The position numbers and the translations under genes are program-made. A stretch of 32,675 nt of DNA, from positions 1-32,675 of the forward strand of contig DATKPC010000124.1 of assembly GCA_035524275.1 (NCBI GenBank). Reading direction: 5' to 3'. The notes under the pieces are model-generated. The model saw nothing but the letters and a program-made list of their open reading frames with translations, ran no database searches and was not told the origin of the DNA. Position 1 is the first letter of the stretch. Each line of letters opens with the position of its first letter. This DNA is from DATKPC01 sp035524275 (GTDB taxonomy: Bacteria; Pseudomonadota; Gammaproteobacteria; Burkholderiales; Burkholderiaceae_F). Below are positions 24,897 to 32,013 of this stretch, one piece after another.

Positions 24897-25289
24897 TCAG
24901 GCCGCGCGAACTTCGATGCGCCGCGGGCGCGCTTCCTCGAGCTTCGGGATGCGCAGCCGCAGCACGCCGTCGCTCAATGCGGCCTCGATGCGGGCCGGAT
25001 CCAGTTCGCGGCTCAGCGTGAAGCTGCGCTGGTAGCGGCCGACCCGGACCTCCGCGTGCGCGGCGCGCGTCTGTGGCGGCTCTCCGAGCCGGATCGGCGC
25101 TTCGAGCGTCAGCGTATCGGCCTCGACACGGATGCCGAGATCCTCCTTGGCGACGCCGGGGACGTCGGCAAGAAGCGTGATGCCGGATTCGTCCTCGATC
25201 ACGTCGATCGCCGGAACGATCGCGGGTTCGGCGGACGGCCCTTCGCCCGGCGCCGTGGCCGGATCGACGATTCGATGGGTCGCTTGCAT
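24897..25289 (-). CDS. Small heat-shock protein Hsp20 (alpha-crystallin), second of pair
   Basis: ATP-independent holdase chaperone of 130 residues. The N-terminal arm (about 25 residues) is short. The alpha-crystallin domain runs from about residue 27: PAIDVIEDESGITLLADVPGV, then LTLEAP, VRVGRYQRSFTLSRELD, and the terminal strand block DGVLRLRIPKLEEARPRRIEV. The usual GVL signature is intact. An I-x-I/V tail is represented only by IEVRAA. GGAGG sits 7 bases before the ATG. It lies 45 bases after the first hsp20 and is probably cotranscribed from the heat-shock promoter. The two proteins are distinct in sequence, as in hetero-oligomeric Hsp20 pairs. Confidence 0.93.
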   Translation of the reverse strand: MQATHRIVDPATAPGEGPSAEPAIVPAIDVIEDESGITLLADVPGVAKEDLGIRVEADTLTLEAPIRLGEPPQTRAAHAEVRVGRYQRSFTLSRELDPARIEAALSDGVLRLRIPKLEEARPRRIEVRAA

Positions 25290-25334
25290 CGGGTTACCTC
25301 CGTACAGGGATGGTGTCGGTTTTCCGGGGTCGAA

Positions 25335-25787
25335 TCACTTGATGTCGATGCGGCGCGGCTTCGACGCTTCGCGCTTCGGCACCACGACGCGAAGGACGCC
25401 ATCGCGATACGTGGCCGACACCGCCGTCGGATCGGAATCCTCCGGCAGGTTGATCACGCGGCGAAAGGGTCCGGTGAACCGCTCGCGCGCGTAGACGCTG
25501 GCTTTGGATCCGGGCGCCGGGATATCCGCCTTGCGCTCCCCGGCAATCGTGAGCAGCCCGCGATCGACCGAGACGTCGACTTTCGTCGGATCGATGCCGG
25601 GCGCGAACGCGTACACCTCGATCGCCTCCGGCGTCGCGCCGACGTTCACGGGCGGGAAGGCGCCACGGCTCACCGCGCGAATGCTTGCGGGCCACCGCGG
25701 CGCGTCGAAGAGCTGTGCGACCCGACGTTGCAGGTCGTCGAAATCGGCGAGCAGGTCGCCGGAGGACCTCATCAAGGATGCGTACAT
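25335..25787 (-). CDS. Small heat-shock protein Hsp20 (alpha-crystallin), first of pair
   Basis: Holdase chaperone of 150 residues. The helical N-terminal arm is MYASLMRSSGDLLADFDDLQRRVAQLF, followed by the alpha-crystallin domain from about residue 43 (FPPVNVGATPEAIEVYAFAPGI, LTIAGERK, FRRVINLPEDSDP, and DGVLRVVVPKREASKPRRIDIK). The C-terminal IDIK acts as the I-x-I anchor that family members use to assemble oligomers. ATG 25787 is chosen because GGAGACGG lies just before it; a GTG six codons earlier would place that ribosome-binding site inside the gene. A sigma-32-type promoter lies 160 bases upstream. Confidence 0.94.
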   Translation of the reverse strand: MYASLMRSSGDLLADFDDLQRRVAQLFDAPRWPASIRAVSRGAFPPVNVGATPEAIEVYAFAPGIDPTKVDVSVDRGLLTIAGERKADIPAPGSKASVYARERFTGPFRRVINLPEDSDPTAVSATYRDGVLRVVVPKREASKPRRIDIK

Positions 25788-25946
25788 GGTTCCGTCTCCA
25801 ATCACGGGCTCTCATCGGTGGAAGCGACGACGGCGGGCGCGCGGCGCCCTGCCGGCTCGCGTCAGCTGGCTGCCGATCGGCAAGAAAACCGCAAGAAATC
25901 GGCCGCGAATCCGCCGCGGCAGGCCAGCGCTCGACGCAGCGACCGG

Positions 25947-25975
25947 TATCTGGGGCCGCCCGGACGCGCTTCAAG
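25947..25975 (-). promoter_or_regulatory. Heat-shock (sigma-32) promoter of the hsp20 operon
   Basis: On the minus strand CTTGAA (25975-25970) is followed after 14 bases by CCCCAGATA (25955-25947). The sigma-32 consensus is CTTGAA, 13-15 bases, CCCCATnTA, so both halves match well and the spacing is right. It points toward the first hsp20 gene and leaves a leader of about 150 bases. Confidence 0.75.
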
Positions 25976-26088
25976 TCGCGAGGATCACTGGATTTCGGGG
26001 TGTGCGGGAATGCCCCCTGCCGCGAGGCTTCGCCGAGAAGAGGGGTTCGGCGACGGTGCGCCGCGCGGCCCGCACTTGCCCCCGAGAA

Positions 26089-27831
26089 CTACGCCGCAGG
26101 CGGCTCGGTCGGTACGAACGGCAGCCGGAGCGTGAACGAACTGCCTCGCCCCGGCGTGCTCGCCGCCTCGAGCGATCCGCCCATAAGTTCCGCCAGGCGC
26201 CGGCTAATGACAAGGCCGAGACCGGTGCCGCCGTGCTCGCGAGTCGTGCTGCGATCACCCTGCTCGAACGGCTGGAAAAGACGCTGCATGACCTCGGGCG
26301 CAATGCCGATGCCCGTGTCCGAAACCTCGAACTCCAGCATGTCGCCCACGCGTCGTCCTGTCAGGCGCACTTCACCCTGCTCGGTAAACTTTGCGGCGTT
26401 CGACAGAAGGTTCAGCAGGACCTGGGAAATGCGCGTGGGATCGCCCAGGCAGGCGGCGGGCAGTTCAGTGCGATCGCACCGGAGATCGATCGCTTTGTTT
26501 GCCACCAGGGACTTCGCCTGACGCATCGCGTCGTCGGTGGTCCGCGACAGATCGACCGGCACCGCCTCGACCTGGAGCTTTCCCGCCTCGATTTTCGAGA
26601 TGTCCAGAATGTCGTTCAGGATGGCGAGCAGCAGCTGTCCGGACCGGAGGATCTGGCTGAACCTCTCTTGCGCCTTCGTGCGATTGAAGTTGTCCAGGTG
26701 GCCGAGTTGCGCAAGGCCGAGAACGCCGTTCAACGGCGTCCGGATTTCGTGACTCATGTGGGCGAGGAACCTGCTCTTGGCCACATTCGCAGCGTCAGCG
26801 GCCTCCTTGGCCTCCTTCAACGCTGCGCTCATCGCCTCCAGTCGCGAGGTCGCATCCTCGAGCGGACGCGTCAGCCGCCGTGAGACAAGCAGCATCATGC
26901 CGGCGGCGAGCAACGTCGCTGCCAGCGCCGACAGCGCCGCCTGTCGCTCCCACGTCCTGATGGGCGCAAAGGCAACCGCGGTCGGCGTCGCGATCACCAC
27001 GCTCCATCCCAGCGACGGAATGCGCGCGACGGCGACGATCTTTTCGCTCCCATCCTTGTCCGGCAGCGTGGCGAATCCCTCGAAATTCGCTCGCAAACGA
27101 TCGGTGAGTTCGTCCGTTCCTGGCGCTGCCAGAGCGGTCAGGGCCTGCAAAGCACCGGGACCGGAGATGATCGACTCGTCACGCAGTGATACGAGGGTCA
27201 CTTCGGCCGCGCCAAGGTGGCCCGTCAGGTCGGAGAGGCCAAGAAACCGGTTGTCCGCGAGCACCGTCACGCCCACGACGAGCGCTTGCACGCGCCCTGC
27301 TGGATCGATGGCCGGCGCGCTCATGTTGAGGACAAGTCGTTTGACGCCTCTGCCCGTGATGGGCTCGCCCACGACGGGCCGGCGCGTCGCGATGGCATCC
27401 CGGACATAACGGCGGTCGCCGACATTGGCGTCTCGTCGACCGCTTACGGCGGGAACATCGGCGAGAACGCGTCCTGTCGGATCGACGACCAGCGCACCGC
27501 CGGTGAAAAGCTCGGGCAAGACTCGTCGATCGGCGAGGAACAGCTCGAGACGGTTTGCATCCGTCAGCCACACGGGATCCAGGTGCTGGGCGAACGACTC
27601 CAGCGCCCCAAGCCGGATCTGGACCTTGTCCGCGAGGTTGCTGGCCAATTGAGTCGCCGCCGCGAACTGCGCCGATCCGACCGCCTTTTCCAGTTCGTGG
27701 CGCTGTTCTCTGGCCCAGTGGACAAAGACTGCGACGCTTCCGGCCAGCACCGTGACGGTCGTCGCCACCGTGACCCGGATGCGAAAGGCGTGGAAACATC
27801 CAGCCATCGCCGATGGCGGCGACTGAGTCAT
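26089..27831 (-). CDS. Orphan dCache-type sensor histidine kinase
   Basis: Membrane sensor kinase of 580 residues. A membrane helix at about residues 17-37 is followed by a large periplasmic region. That region has the layout of a double-Cache ligand-binding domain: LVVDPTGRVLADVP, RRYVRDAIATRRPVVGEPITG, and AIDPAGRVQALVVG. A second helix lies near residue 295, then a coiled-coil-like linker and a HisKA domain with H361 in FLAHMSHEIRTPLNGVLG. The HATPase domain shows the N box (QVLLNLLSNAAKFTEQG), G1 (DTGIGIA), the F box and G2 (GGTGLGLVISRRL). There is no receiver domain and no regulator gene nearby, so its partner is elsewhere. ATG 27831 has AAGG just upstream. Ligand unknown. Base composition looks less GC-rich than the left half. 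Confidence 0.9.
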   Translation of the reverse strand: MTQSPPSAMAGCFHAFRIRVTVATTVTVLAGSVAVFVHWAREQRHELEKAVGSAQFAAATQLASNLADKVQIRLGALESFAQHLDPVWLTDANRLELFLADRRVLPELFTGGALVVDPTGRVLADVPAVSGRRDANVGDRRYVRDAIATRRPVVGEPITGRGVKRLVLNMSAPAIDPAGRVQALVVGVTVLADNRFLGLSDLTGHLGAAEVTLVSLRDESIISGPGALQALTALAAPGTDELTDRLRANFEGFATLPDKDGSEKIVAVARIPSLGWSVVIATPTAVAFAPIRTWERQAALSALAATLLAAGMMLLVSRRLTRPLEDATSRLEAMSAALKEAKEAADAANVAKSRFLAHMSHEIRTPLNGVLGLAQLGHLDNFNRTKAQERFSQILRSGQLLLAILNDILDISKIEAGKLQVEAVPVDLSRTTDDAMRQAKSLVANKAIDLRCDRTELPAACLGDPTRISQVLLNLLSNAAKFTEQGEVRLTGRRVGDMLEFEVSDTGIGIAPEVMQRLFQPFEQGDRSTTREHGGTGLGLVISRRLAELMGGSLEAASTPGRGSSFTLRLPFVPTEPPAA

Positions 27832-28551
27832 GGAGCCTTGGCGAAAATCCTCATAGGGTAGTCTGCCACGGCGTTCTGCGGGGCGACAAGGCGCCGGGCA
27901 AATTCCCAAGGACGCGCTTTCGACCGGCAGATCTGCCGGCCGCGAGCCGCAACGGCGAGTTTCGATCGCGTTGCGCGGCGGCGCGGCTTATCCTGGTGCG
28001 GAATCGGCGCGCCTGCTTTATACCGGGAGCCCTCGCTTCGAAGGACTCGGGCGGAACAAAACGAACCAACGTATTGAATTGATAAGTGAGACGTGCTGGA
28101 CTCGAACCAGCTATAGCCTGGAAGCTCGATTGAAGACCACCGATTAATTATTTGGGACAGAAGCGCGGATGGGTGGCCGGAAGAGTTGAAAACGATCCAG
28201 AAGGCTCCTCAATGACCTTCGATCATCCTGGCGACTCTCCGCACCTTCCTCCGCGACGCACCAGCACCGGCGCCTCCTCGCCGGTGCGGCGACCCGAGAT
28301 CGGCGACCGGTCGGGCGATCAACGAGCCGTTCGGCGATGATGGCAGCGGACGCTGGGCTATTGCGCAGTCCGGCCACAGCCGGTCAGTCACCGATGTCAG
28401 CTGTTGCGTTTTCCGCAGTCGACCGCGACCAGGAAAGGCGGGTGACGCCCGTGCCGAGAACGACCGCCGAATTGCCAACGCAAGGACGCCGGCCGGGTCA
28501 CGGTCGAGTCGGTGCGAGGCTCGAGGTGGGGTGTGTGAGTGCCCTCACGCT
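27832..28551. other. Gene-poor stretch at a composition boundary
   Basis: About 720 bases between the sensor kinase start and the enolase stop. Only short open frames occur, with Arg/Ser/Pro-rich products, no good ribosome-binding sites and no recognisable domain. AT-rich patches (28056-28090 and 28141-28155) stand out against the GC-rich surroundings. It contains the tRNA T-arm-like fragment at 28088-28111. GTGAG-TGCC-CTCAC at 28535-28548 is a small hairpin just beyond the enolase stop and may help end that transcript. I see no transposase or integrase remnant I can support. Confidence 0.6.
28088..28111 (-). other. tRNA T-arm plus acceptor-like fragment (possible att remnant)
   Basis: On the minus strand GCTGG-TTCGAGT-CCAGC forms a perfect 5-bp stem with a 7-base loop. 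It contains GGTTCGAGTCC, an exact match to the universal tRNA B-box/T-loop consensus. The following 7 bases ACGTCTC could be a 3' acceptor strand. No matching 5' acceptor, D arm or encoded CCA is found upstream or downstream, so it is not a complete tRNA gene. Such 3' fragments mark one end of elements that integrate into tRNA genes. A chance hairpin is not excluded. Confidence 0.4.
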
Positions 28552-29835
28552 TCAGCGCACGAATGACTTGCGCCCGGCGTAGACCGCGGAGTCGCCCAAC
28601 GCCTCCTCGATGCGCATCAGTTGGTTGTACTTCTCCACGCGCTCGCCGCGGCACGGCGCCCCCGTCTTGAGATGGCCTGTGCCGAGTGCGACGGTGAGGT
28701 CGGCAATAAAGCTGTCGACAGTCTCGCCGCTGCGATGAGACACCATGGCGCCCCAGTCGGCGTCATACGCCATGCGCACGGCGGCCTGGGTCTCGGTGAG
28801 CGTACCAATCTGGTTGAGCTTGATCAGCACCGCATTGGCTACGTCCTCCTGGATGCCGCGGGCGATGCGTTCGACGTTGGTGACGAACAGGTCATCGCCC
28901 ACCAGTTCCACCTTCTCACCCAGCGCCTGGTTGAGCAGCTTCCATCCGGCCCAGTCGTCCTCGGCCAAGCCATCTTCCAGCACGACGATGGGGTATTTGC
29001 CTGCCCACTCGACATACATCGCGACCATTTCCTGCGCGCCGACCTTGCGACCCTCGGTTCGCAAGTGGTAAAGACCGTCTTCGTAGAACCCGCTGGAGGC
29101 CGGGTCCAGCGCCAGCACCACGTCCTCCCCCGGCCGATAGCCGGCTCCTTCGATGGCGATGAGGATCAGTTCCACCGCGTCGGCATTGCGTTTCAAGGCT
29201 GGCGCGAAGCCGCCCTCGTCGCCCACCGCGGTCGAATGACCGCGTTCCTTGAGCAAAGACTTCAGCCGGTGGTAGATCTCCGCACCCCAGCGCAAGGCTT
29301 CGGCAAAGCTCGGGGCCCCGACCGGCGCGATCATGAATTCCTGTAGATCGGTGCCCTGCCAGTTGGCGTGCACGCCTCCGTTGAGGATATTGAACATCGG
29401 CACCGGCAGGCGGCTCGCCGCCGAGCCGCCCAGGTATCGGAACAGCGGCAGACGACATTCCTGCGCAGCCGCCCGTGCCACGGCCAAGCTGACGCCGAGG
29501 ATCGCGTTGGCACCCAGCCGCGCTTTGTTCGGCGTGCCGTCAAGCGCCAGCATTGCACGATCGACCGCGCCTTGGTCGAGTGCGTCCATTCCGCGCAGCG
29601 CAGTTGCTATGGTCCCGTTGACGTTTTCCACGGCCGTCTTGACGCCCTTGCCGCCGTAGCGGCGAGCATCGTCGTCGCGCAATTCCACCGCCTCGTGCGC
29701 GCCAGTCGAAGCGCCGGAGGGCACAGCAGCCCGGCCGCTCGCGCTGCTCGCGAGTTGCACATCGACTTCCACTGTGGGGTTGCCTCGCGAGTCGAGAATC
29801 TCACGCGCGCGGATCGATTGAATGGCGGTTTGCAT
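28552..29835 (-). CDS. eno: Enolase, accessory type
   Basis: Converts 2-phosphoglycerate to phosphoenolpyruvate; Mg-dependent and inhibited by fluoride with phosphate. The protein has 427 residues, full length. N-terminal AREILDSRGNPTVEVDV and PSGASTGAHEAVELRDD are intact. The catalytic loop is VGDEGGFAPAL, metal ligands occur in VLALDPASSGF, LEDGLAEDDW and GDDLFVTN, the active lysine in LIKLNQIGTLTE, and the substrate loop in SHRSGETVDSFIADL. That loop has Val373 where most enolases have Glu (SGETED). NGGVHANWQGTDLQEFMIAP and GHLKTGAPCRGERV differ from the usual bacterial NGGxHADN and KTGSxSRSDR. It lacks its common partners pyrG and ftsB, so it is probably a second copy tied to fluoride tolerance. 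GGAG precedes ATG 29835. Confidence 0.93.
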   Translation of the reverse strand: MQTAIQSIRAREILDSRGNPTVEVDVQLASSASGRAAVPSGASTGAHEAVELRDDDARRYGGKGVKTAVENVNGTIATALRGMDALDQGAVDRAMLALDGTPNKARLGANAILGVSLAVARAAAQECRLPLFRYLGGSAASRLPVPMFNILNGGVHANWQGTDLQEFMIAPVGAPSFAEALRWGAEIYHRLKSLLKERGHSTAVGDEGGFAPALKRNADAVELILIAIEGAGYRPGEDVVLALDPASSGFYEDGLYHLRTEGRKVGAQEMVAMYVEWAGKYPIVVLEDGLAEDDWAGWKLLNQALGEKVELVGDDLFVTNVERIARGIQEDVANAVLIKLNQIGTLTETQAAVRMAYDADWGAMVSHRSGETVDSFIADLTVALGTGHLKTGAPCRGERVEKYNQLMRIEEALGDSAVYAGRKSFVR

Positions 29836-29915
29836 CGTGTGCTCCAGGAGAATCCCGTCTGCGCGGACAGCCGACTCTTAAGCGTGGGCAGGTGGCGCAG
29901 CGGCGGCGAAGCCGC

Positions 29916-29921
29916 TATAGT
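29916..29921 (+). promoter_or_regulatory. Candidate -10 box for the crcB operon
   Basis: TATAGT matches the -10 consensus at 5 of 6 positions and would start transcription at about 29928, the first base of the aptamer. The -35 region is GC-rich and shows no clear match, so it may depend on an activator or be weak. Confidence 0.4.
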
Positions 29922-29927
29922 GCGCCC

Positions 29928-29978
29928 AGAGGAAATGGCATTCTTCCTTTAACCGCCGCAAGGCTGATGATGCCTACG
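29928..29978 (+). promoter_or_regulatory. Fluoride riboswitch (crcB motif) aptamer
   Basis: Stem AGGAA/TTCCT (29930-29934 with 29944-29948) closes the loop ATGGCATTC. Loop bases GGCAT (29937-29941) can pair with ATGCC (29970-29974) to form the pseudoknot. A second stem GCC/GGC (29955-29957 with 29962-29964) has a GCAA tetraloop, followed by the conserved TGATG (29965-29969) and CCTAC. This order of stem, pseudoknot loop, AA linker, short GNRA hairpin and TGATG-x-CC-TAC is that of the fluoride-binding crcB RNA. It lies upstream of a crcB gene on the same strand. Confidence 0.93.
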
Positions 29979-30023
29979 ATACTGGACCGGGAAATCGGTT
30001 GGTGCGTAGGCATTCTTGTTTTG
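29970..30023 (+). terminator. Riboswitch-controlled intrinsic terminator
   Basis: ATGCCTACG (29970-29978) and CGTAGGCAT (30005-30013) form a perfect 9-bp stem. Inside it ACCG/CGGT (29986-29989 with 29996-29999) makes an upper stem, and the T-rich tract TTCTTGTTTT (30013-30022) follows. The first five bases of the 5' arm are the aptamer pseudoknot strand, so fluoride binding and termination exclude each other. This predicts readthrough with fluoride. Confidence 0.85.
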
Positions 30024-30075
30024 TCTGCGCGGTCATCCCAAGCCCGGTCGTGTCCTGGGTCGACACGGAGGTCGC

Positions 30076-30465
30076 TTGGGTCTGCTCTCGTCCCTTGCCG
30101 TTCTTGGCGGCGCCGGCCTTGGCGCACTGCTTCGTTGGGTGTTGGGCATGACGCTCAACCCGATCTTCCCGACCATTCCGCTGGGCACGCTGTCAGCCAA
30201 CCTGACCGGCGGCTTCCTCATGGGCGTTGCAGTGGAGGCCTTTGCCACCCACGCCAACGCGCCGCCGGAGTTGCGCCTCGCCTTGACCACCGGATTCCTG
30301 GGCGGATTCACCACCTTCTCGACGTTCTCCGCCGAAGCGGTGCACCTCATCAGCCGGCGCCTCTATGGTTGGAGCTTCGCGCTCGTCGGCATTCATGTCA
30401 TCGGCTGCCTGTTTCCGACCGCCATCGGCCGCGAAGCTGCTCGCCTTGTCCTGTGGAGGAGGTAG
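30076..30465 (+). CDS. crcB: Fluoride ion channel CrcB/Fluc
   Basis: Small membrane protein that lets fluoride leave the cell as a dual-topology dimer. The product has 129 residues from TTG 30076, the normal family length. Four hydrophobic helices are visible. Conserved features are GGAGLGALLRWVLG near residue 10, the segment IPLGTLSANLTGGFLMG with the channel-lining Asn, and the signature FLGGFTTFSTFSAEAV near residue 77 with the paired phenylalanines and TTFSTF. GGAGGT at 30067-30072 is a strong ribosome-binding site at the right distance from the TTG. The open frame reaches TTG 30016, but that lies inside the riboswitch terminator. It is the first gene of the plus-strand operon, and the DUF190 gene follows after 3 bases. 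Confidence 0.95.
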   Translation: MGLLSSLAVLGGAGLGALLRWVLGMTLNPIFPTIPLGTLSANLTGGFLMGVAVEAFATHANAPPELRLALTTGFLGGFTTFSTFSAEAVHLISRRLYGWSFALVGIHVIGCLFPTAIGREAARLVLWRR

Positions 30466-30468
30466 GTC

Positions 30469-30789
30469 ATGAACGCTGTCGCGCTTCGCTTCTATGTTCA
30501 CCAGCCCCGCAAGCACGGCAAGGAACTGCTGTTCGAGTGGCTGCTCGCGCGGGCCAAGGAACTGGGCATCCATGGCGGCTCCGCCTTTCTCGCTGTTGCG
30601 GGCTATGGGCGGCACGGGGTCATCCACGAGCAGCGCTTCTTCGAACTCGCCGAAGTCCTGCCGGTGATGGTCGAGTTCATCGTGAGCCCGGAGGAAGCCG
30701 ACAAGATGCTTGCCGTCGTGCGAGCGGAGAGGATTCACACCCTCTGCACGCGCACACCCACCGAGGTCATCATCATCAACGACGAGTAG
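30469..30789 (+). CDS. DUF190 protein, PII-like fold
   Basis: Small soluble protein of 106 residues from the DUF190 (UPF0166/COG1993) family, which has a ferredoxin-like fold related to PII signal proteins. Family segments are LRFYVHQPRKHGKELLFEWL at the N-terminus, GIHGGSAFLAVAGYGRHGVIHE near residue 33, the strand LPVMVEFIVSPEEADKMLAVV, and the C-terminal strand EVIII. Function is not established. Translation is backed by GGAGGAGGT ending a few bases before ATG 30469, and the gene lies 3 bases after crcB, so the two are tightly coupled. PII-like folds often gate transporters, which fits a position between a channel and an antiporter; that role is inference. Confidence 0.93.
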   Translation: MNAVALRFYVHQPRKHGKELLFEWLLARAKELGIHGGSAFLAVAGYGRHGVIHEQRFFELAEVLPVMVEFIVSPEEADKMLAVVRAERIHTLCTRTPTEVIIINDE

Positions 30790-30810
30790 CCGCGCGCGCG
30801 GCAGCGGACG

Positions 30811-32013
30811 ATGACCGAAATCTTCGCCCTCGCAGCCCTGTGGCTTGGCCTTGCGCTCGCAGCGACCTTGCTGTCCATCTGGCTGCGCATTGCTACCGCG
30901 ATGTCCGAGATCGTCGTGGGCACGGTTGCGCAGCTCGTGCTGGGCGCAGCCATCGGCAGCGCCGTACTCGGCACGGACCAGTCCTGGGTGCGCTTCCTGT
31001 CCTCGACGGGCGCGGTCCTCTTGACCTTCCTTGCCGGCGCCGAACTGGACCCCGACGTGATGCGCAAGAGCTTGAAGGAGACGTGCAGCATCGGCATGGT
31101 GGGATTTGTCGCTCCTTTCCTGGGATGCACGGCGGTGGCGTACTACTTGCTGCACTGGTCCGTCGCGTCGAGCTGGCTCGCGGGCATCGCGCTGTCGACC
31201 ACTTCGGTCGCGGTCGTGTATGCGGTGATGCTCGAGTTCGGCTTCAACCGAACGCATTACGGCAAGACCGTGCTCGCCGCGTGCTTCGTGAACGATCTGG
31301 CCACGGTGCTGGCGCTGGGTCTCATGTTCTCGCCGTTCACGTACAAGACGCTGGTCTTCGTTGCGGGCTCGGTGATTGCGTTTTCCATCCTGCCCTGGGT
31401 CACGCCGCGGTTCTTTCGCAGGTATGGAGACCGCCCCTCCGAGCTCGAGGCGAAGTTCCTGCTGCTGTGCATGTTCGGGCTGGGTGCCCTTGCCCTGTGG
31501 GCCGACAGCGAGCCCGTCCTGCCGGCGTACGTCATGGGCATGGTGCTGGCCGGAACGGTGGGCAAGGACCATGCACTCGTGCGCAGGCTGCGCACTCTAA
31601 CGATGGGCTTTCTCACGCCCTTCTACTTCATCCGGGCGGGGTCCTTCGTCTCGGTCCCAGCGCTTGTTCTTGCGCCAGGCGCTTTTGTCGTCCTGCTGCT
31701 CGCCAAGATGGGCTCGAAGATCGTCGGCGTCTATCCGATGACCAAGGTATTCGGCTCCCCGACGCAGCAAGGTGTTTACACGACACTCATGATGTCCACA
31801 GGCCTCACCTTTGGCAGCATCTCGGCGCTGTTCGGATTGACGCACGGCATCGTCGACAAGGCCCAGTACTCGTATCTCATCGCAGCGGTCGTCGCTAGCG
31901 CCGTTGTCCCGACGCTCATTGCCAACGCGTTCTTCATGCCGCACCATCTTCTGCCGACGGACGCGCCACCAGTCGTGCCAGAGGCGGCCGTCGCCAAAGG
32001 AGAGGCGAAATGA
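30811..32013 (+). CDS. Cation:proton antiporter (CPA family)
   Basis: Membrane transporter of 400 residues with about 11-12 hydrophobic helices and the Na+/H+ exchanger (PF00999) pattern. The first helices are ALAALWLGLALAATLLSIWL and the helix starting MSEIVVGTVAQLVLGAAIG. The conserved discontinuous helix TFLAGAELDPD follows. The ion-binding motif is ND in CFVNDLATVLALG, which in this superfamily usually goes with electroneutral exchange, where electrogenic members carry DD. A final helix pair ends in a Pro/Ala tail (DAPPVVPEAAVAKGEAK). There is no RCK or TrkA-N domain. It is in a fluoride-switched operon, where it may counter acidification from HF entry; substrate unproven. Its stop overlaps the uspA start. 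Confidence 0.88.
   Translation: MTEIFALAALWLGLALAATLLSIWLRIATAMSEIVVGTVAQLVLGAAIGSAVLGTDQSWVRFLSSTGAVLLTFLAGAELDPDVMRKSLKETCSIGMVGFVAPFLGCTAVAYYLLHWSVASSWLAGIALSTTSVAVVYAVMLEFGFNRTHYGKTVLAACFVNDLATVLALGLMFSPFTYKTLVFVAGSVIAFSILPWVTPRFFRRYGDRPSELEAKFLLLCMFGLGALALWADSEPVLPAYVMGMVLAGTVGKDHALVRRLRTLTMGFLTPFYFIRAGSFVSVPALVLAPGAFVVLLLAKMGSKIVGVYPMTKVFGSPTQQGVYTTLMMSTGLTFGSISALFGLTHGIVDKAQYSYLIAAVVASAVVPTLIANAFFMPHHLLPTDAPPVVPEAAVAKGEAK

Noticed and set aside
28144..28477. Minus-strand frames in the 720-bp gap as a transposase remnant
   Set aside because: The products are short and Arg/Ser-rich, overlap in several frames and show no DDE or HTH motif. I cannot support a family.
29836..29927. A second fluoride riboswitch in the eno leader
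   Set aside because: On the minus strand I find neither the GATGG-type loop nor TGATG-x-CC. Only a generic GC hairpin (GGCGGCTTCGCCGCC) is present.
30016..30075. Upstream TTG start for crcB, adding 20 residues
   Set aside because: That TTG is within the T-tract of the riboswitch terminator and has no ribosome-binding site, while TTG 30076 has GGAGGT and gives the normal CrcB N-terminus.
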